From UA16 sp002292325 (GTDB taxonomy: Bacteria; Bacteroidota; Bacteroidia; Flavobacteriales_D; Sanyastnellaceae), in assembly GCA_943788645.1 (NCBI GenBank), contig CALSRC010000013.1, forward strand, positions 17,931-81,930: DNA of 64,000 nt, in the 5' to 3' direction. The position numbers were made by a program, and so were the translations under genes. Below, in pieces: positions 1 to 7,086 of this stretch; the stretch's first letter is position 1, and each line of letters opens with the position of its first letter. Below the pieces are notes generated by a model. It saw only the letters and a list, made by a program, of their open reading frames with translations. It was not told the DNA's origin and made no database searches.

Positions 1-1961
1 CGATTAAATAAATCGGTGTTCGCCCGTGTTGTGATGTCACTCAGCCCAAGTGAATCCGCAATCAAATTGTAATTAGCCGATGTAGCGATGTTATCAATCA
101 GTCGAACCTTCCTGACTTCTCCCGTCTCTCGATCCTGCACTTTCGCCTCGAGGTTTTGTGAAATACCTAAATTAACCGCTCCCGAGGCGCGAATATCCTG
201 TGGCGCAAATCGGTTGAGGCTGTATGGATTGAATTCCCATGAATCATCGTTGAGGCTCACCTCCTGTGTGCGCTGCCGCTCAGGGGTATAACTCAATCCT
301 AAAGAAGGACTTATGACATGCCGGAGTGCTTGAACTCGCTTGTCTTTGCCCCGTTCGAATATTCCATACAAGCGTGTCGAGGCATTGGCAGACAATCGCC
401 AATCCCGAGTGGATTGAAAACCCGGCAGCGTATCGCGTACCTGAACCACGCCTGCATCGGTCTCCTCGAGCGAGCCATTCAGCGACTCGAAGGCCCAAAA
501 TTCATTGTAATTAAATGAAGGTGTTAAGCTCACAAACCCCAAACGCAGCTGGCTGGAAGCGGATGCCGTGTGTTTGATGCCGTTTCGAAATGAAACTTGG
601 TCCCAATCACCGGAGCGGAAAATGCTATCTGGCGCCTGCATCGTTTGTTCAAACCGAGTTGAGCCCGTGACGGCAATCTCATCGAGAAGCCGGGTGCCTG
701 CCGATTGCAGTCCCAATAATTTGCTCAAACTCGACCGTTGCAAGTTGAATGTCAAAGCGGGAAGCGTCAGATCGACATTGCCTGTCTGAGAGTTTTGAGA
801 ATGACGCGCGCTCATCGCCAGATTGAATGGCTTACCCGGAAACGACCTCGAATATTGCACACTCGATTGAAATGTATTGGTCAAAAAGTCTTGCTGCGTA
901 GCGCCAAGGTTAGACTGAAAGTGGTCGCTAGAACCAAAATTCACGCTGGTGTTGAAGCGGCTGTTGGGCTTGGCACGGTTATCTTGATTGTGCGTCCACC
1001 GCACGAAAAACTGACTCTGCTTGCTGAGACTGGGCAACCCCGCGAAACCAAATCGCTGGCGCTGATAACTGAGATTCAGGTTGCCGCTCGCCCAATACCG
1101 GACTTTGTAATTGGTACTGCTACGAATCGCCCAGGACCCTCCCGTGTAGATGTCTCCGGTGAGCCGGGTGTCTGCATATTCACCAAGCGGCATGTAATAC
1201 CCCAAATCTTTCAGGAAAAACCCAAGGCTACCTCCATTCCCGTAACCGGGCATCAGCAGACCATGGCTGCGTTTTTCAGGTGCCGTTGGAAACCAACCAA
1301 AAGGCAAAGCGAGGGGAGTTGGGATTTTTCTGAATTTGAGGTAGAAAGGACCTGAAATTACTTTTTCTCCCGGAATCATAATGGCTCGCTTCAGGTGAAA
1401 ATGAAAGTGGGGGTTCTCTGCATCGCATGTGGTAAACTTGGCATTGGCCACATGAATCTTTTCGTTTGATTGCCGCTTTGCCACTTCGGCATGAAACACC
1501 GCTTCGCCTTGCACGGTAACCGCTTGCCGACTCAATCCCCTGCGAGATTTCAGATCAAAGCACAGTTCGTCTTGATCAAAGGTTTGCCCACCTTGTGTAA
1601 GAACAGGCCGGCCGATCCAGGCCCCGGCGGAATCCCGACGCCCATAGGCACACGCCTGGTTGGTCGAAGCTGTGTAGATGATTCGATCCGCTTCCAGCCG
1701 GATGTCATCAAGGGCGACAAACGCCTGCCCAAACAGTTCTACTTGAGACGAATCCACATTCAAATGAGTGGAATCAGACGCCCCCCATTTCACTTCAAAT
1801 GATGCTTGTGAAGGCGCGGCAACGGAGTCCTGCACTGCCTCTTCGACTGGAGTTTGCCCCATCGCAAAAAGCGGGGTGATTATCCACATACCGACACGGA
1901 AAATCCCCTGCAGACAGACGATGCAAAGACCCGACGACGTTTTAGATTTGAACTTACCCAT
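1..1961 (-). CDS. lptD: LptD/OstA-like LPS-assembly outer-membrane protein (3' end outside window)
   Basis: The minus-strand frame is open from the ATG at 1961 to the left edge (about 653 codons) with no stop, so the gene is cut by the window. The start reads MGKFKSK, then a hydrophobic stretch to about residue 37 that fits a signal peptide. Next comes an OstA-type region with LEADRIIY at about residue 90, followed by the conserved LptD block with PFGWFPT and LLMPGYG. The remainder is rich in aromatic, alternating strands as in an outer-membrane barrel. LptD inserts lipopolysaccharide into the outer leaflet. The assignment rests on recognised family motifs and general architecture. Its ATG overlaps the divergent amidase ATG by two bases. 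A later Met (residue 25) would leave a very short signal sequence, so the first ATG is preferred. Confidence 0.82.
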   Translation of the reverse strand, partial: MGKFKSKTSSGLCIVCLQGIFRVGMWIITPLFAMGQTPVEEAVQDSVAAPSQASFEVKWGASDSTHLNVDSSQVELFGQAFVALDDIRLEADRIIYTASTNQACAYGRRDSAGAWIGRPVLTQGGQTFDQDELCFDLKSRRGLSRQAVTVQGEAVFHAEVAKRQSNEKIHVANAKFTTCDAENPHFHFHLKRAIMIPGEKVISGPFYLKFRKIPTPLALPFGWFPTAPEKRSHGLLMPGYGNGGSLGFFLKDLGYYMPLGEYADTRLTGDIYTGGSWAIRSSTNYKVRYWASGNLNLSYQRQRFGFAGLPSLSKQSQFFVRWTHNQDNRAKPNSRFNTSVNFGSSDHFQSNLGATQQDFLTNTFQSSVQYSRSFPGKPFNLAMSARHSQNSQTGNVDLTLPALTFNLQRSSLSKLLGLQSAGTRLLDEIAVTGSTRFEQTMQAPDSIFRSGDWDQVSFRNGIKHTASASSQLRLGFVSLTPSFNYNEFWAFESLNGSLEETDAGVVQVRDTLPGFQSTRDWRLSANASTRLYGIFERGKDKRVQALRHVISPSLGLSYTPERQRTQEVSLNDDSWEFNPYSLNRFAPQDIRASGAVNLGISQNLEAKVQDRETGEVRKVRLIDNIATSANYNLIADSLGLSDITTRANTDLFN
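1943..1950 (+). promoter_or_regulatory. Bacteroidota-type -7 box for the amidase
   Basis: TAGATTTG matches TAnnTTTG and ends 9 nt before the amidase ATG at 1960. It sits inside the first codons of lptD on the other strand, so the two promoters face each other and their transcripts would overlap for a short distance. No clear -33 element. Confidence 0.4.
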
Positions 1962-3108
1962 GAACCGGCAAACAAAACTAACGAAACAGGCGGTGCTATG
2001 CGCCATGACAGCAATGATAATGCTGTCCGTTTCCTTTGCGCCCCTTCCTCCAACGATGGTATTGGTGATCGATGCCGGGCACGGAGGCTCTGACCCAGGC
2101 AACCTCGGCACTGGACGGTATGGAGAAACTGAAAAAGAGGTCACCTTAGATGTGGCGTTGCTGCTGCGCAATTACATCACAGAACGATTTCCCGATGTGA
2201 AAATTGTCATGACCCGAACGGGTGACTCTTATCCGTCTTTGCAGAAACGCGTGGCCATTGCAAATGACGTCCAAGCTGACCTCTTCATGAGCATTCATTG
2301 CGATGCTTTTACAAATCCTCAGGCTAGCGGTTCCAGTACATTCGTGATGGGTATGCATAAATCAGAAGAAAGCCTCCGAGTGGCGATGCAAGAAAACGCA
2401 TCCATCTTTCGGGAGGATGATTACAAAATGCGATACGCCGGTTTCGACCCGGATGATCCAGACACGTACATCGCACTCGCTTTGAAACAATCGGTTTTCG
2501 TCAATAAAAGTTTGGAACTGGGCAGCCTCATTCAAAGCCAATTCCAATCCCGAGTTGGCAGAAAAGACCGGGGAGTTCGACAAGCGGGCTATTACGTCAT
2601 CAGTTTCACACAAATGCCTTCTGTACTGGTCGAACTGGGGTTTTTAACCAATCCATCTGAAGAGGATTTTTTGAATTCAAACAGTGGCAAGGAACTCATG
2701 GCCTCCGCTTTACTTCGCGCATTCAGAACCTACAAGGAAAAGTATCATCCCGGCCCCGAGGAGCGTCTGCCTCAGACCACGGAAAGCCCCTTACCGAATT
2801 CTCCCGCACCCACAGAGGCATCGGAGCCCCGCGATTCCACGCATGAATCTCCCACCTTTCGCGTACAAATATTGGCATCCCAAGATCCCTTATCCACAGC
2901 TGATTCACGGCTTGAAGGCCTCACGCCTGTCGTGGAGTATCTTCGTAACGGTCTTTACAAATATGCGGTGGGGTCATTCTCCAATTCTGTCCAAGCCAGC
3001 GTCTACAAATCCCAACTACAAAAGAAAGGGTATCCAGACGCCTTCGTTGTTAAATTCGAAGGGACAACTTGGGAAGAACAAGGAGTCAAACCCCTCCGTA
3101 AAAACTGA
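1960..3108 (+). CDS. N-acetylmuramoyl-L-alanine amidase (Amidase_3) with C-terminal SPOR-like region
   Basis: This 382-residue zinc amidase should cleave the amide bond between N-acetylmuramic acid and the stem peptide. A basic, hydrophobic N-terminus (about 1-30) is a signal peptide or anchor, so it acts in the periplasm. The Amidase_3 domain starts with VIDAGHGG (about 36-43). Zinc ligands are visible as that His, the Glu in GETEKEV and the His in SIHCDA; the catalytic Glu is in VLVELGFLTN. A Pro/Ser/Thr/Glu-rich linker follows, then about 70 residues from FRVQILAS resembling a SPOR domain, which binds denuded septal glycan. The frame is open upstream to 1768, but that part is antisense to lptD and lacks a signal sequence, so ATG 1960 is chosen. 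The MCE gene follows after 5 bp. Confidence 0.9.
   Translation: MNRQTKLTKQAVLCAMTAMIMLSVSFAPLPPTMVLVIDAGHGGSDPGNLGTGRYGETEKEVTLDVALLLRNYITERFPDVKIVMTRTGDSYPSLQKRVAIANDVQADLFMSIHCDAFTNPQASGSSTFVMGMHKSEESLRVAMQENASIFREDDYKMRYAGFDPDDPDTYIALALKQSVFVNKSLELGSLIQSQFQSRVGRKDRGVRQAGYYVISFTQMPSVLVELGFLTNPSEEDFLNSNSGKELMASALLRAFRTYKEKYHPGPEERLPQTTESPLPNSPAPTEASEPRDSTHESPTFRVQILASQDPLSTADSRLEGLTPVVEYLRNGLYKYAVGSFSNSVQASVYKSQLQKKGYPDAFVVKFEGTTWEEQGVKPLRKN
1972..1980 (-). promoter_or_regulatory. Bacteroidota-type -7 box for lptD
   Basis: The minus strand reads TAGTTTTGT, matching TAnnTTTG, 10 nt before the lptD ATG. The box lies inside the amidase coding sequence. I could not place a convincing -33 TTG element. 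Confidence 0.4.
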
Positions 3109-3113
3109 TTCAC

Positions 3114-4163
3114 GTGGCACAAGTCTCGAAAGAATTTCGCATTGGAGCATTGGTCTTAGCAGGACTCATCCTACTTGTCCTTGGTGTCAATTACCTCAAA
3201 GGCTTCAATCCTTTCGCGGCGTCCAATACCTACTATGCGCATTACGAGAAAATCGATGGTTTAGCTGTTTCAAACCCTGTGCTCGTCAATGGCTTCAAGG
3301 TCGGCCAGGTAACTCAGGTGAAATTCTCTGAATCGGGGGATGGATCGCTCCTGGTCAGCTTTGATATTGAAGAATCTGCTTTGCAGTTGAACCGAGATTC
3401 CAAGGCCAAAATCACCTCAAGTGACCTATTCGGGACCAAAGCCATCGACCTGATCTATGGAACGAGTGACGAATTGGCTGCTCCGGGTGACACCTTGTTG
3501 AGTGATCTCGAGGTCGGCATCGCCGAAGCGGTAAGAATTGAATTGACGCCGCTCAAGAACAAGACAGACCAACTGATTGACGGGGTAGATGACATTCTTG
3601 AAAACCTCAAGTCCGTTTTTGAAGCCGATGCTACCTTGGGATTGCCCACGGCCTTTGAGAGCATTCAACGCACCGTCGAAAGCTTGGAGCAAACCTCGTT
3701 GAAACTCGACGCGATGGTAGCCGAAAACCGATCAACATTGAATAGCATATTCAAGAACGTGGACGGCATTACGACCAACTTGAAGAACCACAATGACGAC
3801 CTGTCCAATGTGATGGAAAATTTCTCGGAAATATCAGACTCTTTGGCTGCCGTGAATTTCGCCGAAACCATTCACCGGGCAAACTCAGCATTGACACAGG
3901 TCGATGAAATTACCCGCAAAATCAACAACGGTGAAGGTTCACTGGGGCAATTGGTCAACAGCGATTCATTGCACAATGGGTTGGTCGCTACAAACCTCGA
4001 GCTGCAGTACCTAATCAATGACCTCTATTTGAATCCCTGGCGGTATGTCAGGGTATCGGTCTTTGGTAAAAAACAAGAAAAGTCGTTATCCAACAAAGAG
4101 CTCAAGAAATTGCGTGAAATCATTGACGAAGAACTCGACAAACGGTCTTCTGACGATTCCTGA
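3114..4163 (+). CDS. MCE/MlaD-family lipid-transport protein
   Basis: A 349-residue protein beginning at GTG 3114, five bases after the amidase stop. Residues about 8-26 form one transmembrane helix (VLAGLILLVLGVNYLKGF). Residues about 38-115 form a single MCE domain with the typical KIDGLAVSNPVLVNGFKVG-like opening. The rest is mostly predicted alpha-helical or coiled-coil, and the extreme C-terminus is charged. MCE proteins form hexameric rings that shuttle phospholipids between inner and outer membranes; this one is the single-domain, inner-membrane-anchored type. No MlaE permease or MlaF ATPase is adjacent, so those partners must be encoded elsewhere if used. It is probably cotranscribed with the amidase and the Fe-S genes downstream. 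Confidence 0.88.
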   Translation: MAQVSKEFRIGALVLAGLILLVLGVNYLKGFNPFAASNTYYAHYEKIDGLAVSNPVLVNGFKVGQVTQVKFSESGDGSLLVSFDIEESALQLNRDSKAKITSSDLFGTKAIDLIYGTSDELAAPGDTLLSDLEVGIAEAVRIELTPLKNKTDQLIDGVDDILENLKSVFEADATLGLPTAFESIQRTVESLEQTSLKLDAMVAENRSTLNSIFKNVDGITTNLKNHNDDLSNVMENFSEISDSLAAVNFAETIHRANSALTQVDEITRKINNGEGSLGQLVNSDSLHNGLVATNLELQYLINDLYLNPWRYVRVSVFGKKQEKSLSNKELKKLREIIDEELDKRSSDDS

Positions 4164-4174
4164 ACCTTGTTTAA

Positions 4175-5494
4175 ATGATCAGTCAACTCCTGTTCCTTCT
4201 TCTACTCAGTACGGGCATCTTCTTTTTTGCCCGGCGCATCGGAGTCATCCGGCGAAACATCCAATCAGGTCGTGATTGGGATGGGTCCGATCGCAAAGCA
4301 GAACGATGGGCCACAATGGCCCGCGTGGCGCTGGGGCAAGGCAAAATGACCGCACGTCCCGTAGCTGGGGTCATGCACATTTTGATCTACGTGGGGTTTG
4401 TCATCATCAACATTGAAATCCTCGAAATCCTGATCGATGGGCTGTTTGGAACGCATCGCATCTTTTCCTTTCTCGGACCTCTGTACGATTTCCTCATCGC
4501 ATCTTTTGAATGGCTCGCCTTGGGTGTCATCGTCGCCTGTGTGGTCTTTTTTGTTCGCAGAAACGGCCTTGCCCTGGCACGTCTCACCTCAAAAGAATTA
4601 AAAGGCTGGCCTTCGCTCGACGCCAACATCATTTTGGTGGTGGAAGTACTTCTGATGTTCGCATTCTTGAGCATGAACGCAACGGATTCCATTGCACAGA
4701 GTCGTGGACTCGATCATTACGTGCCTGCGGGAACATTTCCAATCAGTTCCTTTTTGATTCCTCTGTATTCGGGATTATCTGATGCAGGGGTGATGGCCAT
4801 GGAACAGGGCATGTGGTGGTTCCACATTGCGGGTGTGCTCGCATTCTTGGTCTATGTCCCTTATTCCAAGCACTTTCACATCATTTTAGCCTTCCCCAAC
4901 ACCTACTTCTCCAGCTTGAATCCCATAGGTCAGATGGATAATATGGCAGCGGTCAAAAAAGAAGTGGACCTCATGATGGATCCTCAGGCCGATCCTTACG
5001 CGTCAGCTCCAGCGACCGATGGGCCACCGGCACGGTTTGGCGTCAAAGATGCTCCGGACTTAACGTGGAAACAGCTACTCGAATCATACACTTGCACAGA
5101 GTGCGGCCGATGCACCTCAGAATGCCCGGCTAACCAAACCGGAAAACTCCTCAGCCCTCGCAAGATTATGATGTCGACGCGGGACCGAATCGAAGAAATT
5201 GGACAGTCGCGCGAAGCCAACGGCGGGGAATGGAAGCCCGATGGGAAATCATTGCTTGGCGATTGGATTACTGAAGAGGAACTTTGGGCCTGCACCAGCT
5301 GCCAGGCTTGCGTCGAAGCATGCCCCATCAACATCTCCCCGATGGGCATAATTTTGGACATGCGCCGCAGCCTGATCATGGAAGACAGCAAATCGCCCGA
5401 ATCGATTACCACCATGTTCAACAACATCGAAAACAATGGCGCACCGTGGGCGTTTCCCGCAGGAAGCCGAGGTGATTGGACCCAAGAAGTATAA
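4175..5494 (+). CDS. Membrane-bound 4Fe-4S dicluster protein (HdrD/GlpC-like electron-transfer subunit)
   Basis: A 439-residue protein with about five hydrophobic helices in the first 230 residues, then a soluble ferredoxin-like domain. The two cluster motifs are CTECGRCTSECP (from about residue 307) and CTSCQACVEACP (from about 373), each giving the CxxCxxCxxxC spacing of a 4Fe-4S cluster. The membrane part resembles the respiratory-nitrate-reductase gamma or HdrE-like cytochrome fold, although I did not verify heme ligands. The next gene encodes a CCG-domain protein, the usual partner in heterodisulfide-reductase-like complexes. The role is therefore inferred as electron transfer between a membrane quinone pool and an unknown thiol or disulfide substrate. 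In Bacteroidota this pair is commonly annotated only as (Fe-S)-binding protein. Confidence 0.85.
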   Translation: MISQLLFLLLLSTGIFFFARRIGVIRRNIQSGRDWDGSDRKAERWATMARVALGQGKMTARPVAGVMHILIYVGFVIINIEILEILIDGLFGTHRIFSFLGPLYDFLIASFEWLALGVIVACVVFFVRRNGLALARLTSKELKGWPSLDANIILVVEVLLMFAFLSMNATDSIAQSRGLDHYVPAGTFPISSFLIPLYSGLSDAGVMAMEQGMWWFHIAGVLAFLVYVPYSKHFHIILAFPNTYFSSLNPIGQMDNMAAVKKEVDLMMDPQADPYASAPATDGPPARFGVKDAPDLTWKQLLESYTCTECGRCTSECPANQTGKLLSPRKIMMSTRDRIEEIGQSREANGGEWKPDGKSLLGDWITEEELWACTSCQACVEACPINISPMGIILDMRRSLIMEDSKSPESITTMFNNIENNGAPWAFPAGSRGDWTQEV

Positions 5495-5501
5495 CCACAC
5501 C

Positions 5502-6311
5502 ATGAGCTCATTTCACATCCCTACCATGGCCGAAATGACGGCTGCAGGAAAAGCACCCGAGGTACTATTTTGGGTCGGTTGTGCCGGAAGCTTTGACGAC
5601 CGCGCGAAGCGCATCACCAAAGCCATAGCCCGCATTCTAAATGCTGCTGAAACGTCCTTCGCTGTGCTTGGACAGGAGGAGTCATGCACGGGTGATCCCG
5701 CCAAGCGCGCAGGCAACGAGTTCTTGTACCAAATGCAAGCAGCGCAAAACATAGCCACCTTAAACGGCTATGGAATCAAGCGAATCATTACCGGTTGCCC
5801 GCATTGCTTCAATATGCTCAAGAACGAATACCCCGAATTGGGCGGCCAATATGACGTCTTGCACCATACACAGTTCATTCGGGAGCTGATTGAAACAGGC
5901 AAATTGCGCATGTCAGGTGACCAGCCGTTCAAGGGTCGCAGGATTACTTTTCATGACCCCTGTTACCTCGGACGAGCCAATGGAGAATACCTCGCGCCTC
6001 GAGAGGTCATCTCGAAACTCGACGCCGAACTCATGGAGATGCGACGTTGCAAACAAAATGCCATGTGCTGCGGCGCAGGCGGAGCGCAAATGTTCAAAGA
6101 GGCCGAGCCTGGTGAGCGTGAAGTCAACCACGCACGAACGGATGAGGCCTTGGAAACCCAACCCGAGGTCATTGCGACCGGTTGCCCATTTTGCAATACC
6201 ATGATGACCGATGGCGTGAAAAATGCCAACCAAGAGTCCAACGTAGAAGTCAAAGACATCGCAGAATTAATTGCTGAAGCAGCCGATCTGCTCGAAACAC
6301 CTGCATCATAA
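5502..6311 (+). CDS. CCG-domain (Fe-S)-binding protein, HdrB/GlpC/LutA-like
   Basis: A 269-residue soluble protein with two cysteine-rich CCG domains. The first carries WVGCAGS, CTGDPAKRAGNE and TGCPHCF; the second carries FHDPCYLGR, MCCGAGG and TGCPFCNTM. In heterodisulfide reductase subunit B these cysteines hold non-cubane [4Fe-4S] clusters that reduce disulfides; related proteins serve glycerol-3-phosphate, glycolate and lactate oxidation. The start at 5502 follows the upstream stop by 7 bp. The frame is open to 5436, but that part lies within the upstream gene and is rejected. The physiological electron donor and substrate cannot be read from the sequence. Confidence 0.85.
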   Translation: MSSFHIPTMAEMTAAGKAPEVLFWVGCAGSFDDRAKRITKAIARILNAAETSFAVLGQEESCTGDPAKRAGNEFLYQMQAAQNIATLNGYGIKRIITGCPHCFNMLKNEYPELGGQYDVLHHTQFIRELIETGKLRMSGDQPFKGRRITFHDPCYLGRANGEYLAPREVISKLDAELMEMRRCKQNAMCCGAGGAQMFKEAEPGEREVNHARTDEALETQPEVIATGCPFCNTMMTDGVKNANQESNVEVKDIAELIAEAADLLETPAS

Positions 6312-6319
6312 TCATCCCA

Positions 6320-7066
6320 ATGCTATTAGAAGGAAAAGTCGCCATCATCACAGGCGCATCACGCGGAATTGGCAAAGCCATCGCACAAGAGTTTGTTCAG
6401 CAAGGAGCAACCGTAGCCTTTACGTATCATTCCTCCGAGGAGAAAGCACGTGCCTTGGAAGCCGAGCTAACCCAAAACGGCGGCAAGGTGAGAGGTTTCA
6501 AATCCGATGCCGCTCAAATGGATCAGGCTGAAGTCTTGGTCAAGGATGTAGTCGATGCATTCGGAACGGTGGACATTGTCGTCAACAATGCAGGAATAAC
6601 AGACGATACCTTGCTCATGCGAATGAATGAAGACCAGTGGGATCGAGTCATCAATGTCAACCTCAAATCATGCTTCGCATTGACCAAGGCGGTTATGCGG
6701 ACCATGCTCAAAGCGCGCGCTGGAAGCATCATCAATGTGAGCTCCGTTGTCGGCGTTCAAGGCAATGCGGGACAAGCCAATTACGCTGCCTCCAAAGCGG
6801 GCATTCTCGGGTTTACAAAATCTGTCGCGTTGGAGTTAGGCTCCCGCAACATCCGATGCAATGCCATCGCTCCCGGATTTATTGAAACGGAAATGACGGC
6901 CTCTTTGGATGAAAACACGGTACAAGGCTGGCGAGATGCGATACCATTAAAGCGCGGCGGTCAACCAGAAGATGTGGCGCAATTGTGCACTTTTCTTGCC
7001 AGCGATATGAGTTCCTACATCACCGGTCAGACCATCTGCATCGACGGCGGGATGATCACGGCATGA
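6320..7066 (+). CDS. fabG: 3-oxoacyl-[acyl-carrier-protein] reductase
   Basis: A 248-residue classical short-chain dehydrogenase that reduces 3-oxoacyl-ACP with NADPH in fatty-acid elongation. The cofactor motif is TGASRGIGKAIA (about 12-23), followed by NNAG (about 88-91). The catalytic Ser lies in INVSSVVG, and the YxxxK pair is in NYAASKAG (about 153-160). The C-terminus ends in the family-typical TGQTICIDGGM. Length and motifs match FabG of the type II fatty-acid synthase. It starts 8 bp after the CCG protein and is followed 20 bp later by the VWA gene, so it is probably part of the same transcript. Confidence 0.93.
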   Translation: MLLEGKVAIITGASRGIGKAIAQEFVQQGATVAFTYHSSEEKARALEAELTQNGGKVRGFKSDAAQMDQAEVLVKDVVDAFGTVDIVVNNAGITDDTLLMRMNEDQWDRVINVNLKSCFALTKAVMRTMLKARAGSIINVSSVVGVQGNAGQANYAASKAGILGFTKSVALELGSRNIRCNAIAPGFIETEMTASLDENTVQGWRDAIPLKRGGQPEDVAQLCTFLASDMSSYITGQTICIDGGMITA

Positions 7067-7086
7067 GCCCATCCATCATCTGAACT

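Noticed and set aside
738..1355. 205-codon plus-strand ORF near the left edge
   Set aside because: It is antisense to the lptD frame, which is open to the window edge and carries LptD-type motifs; the plus-strand product resembles nothing.
1768..1959. Longer amidase start
   Set aside because: It lies antisense to lptD and places 64 residues before the signal peptide.
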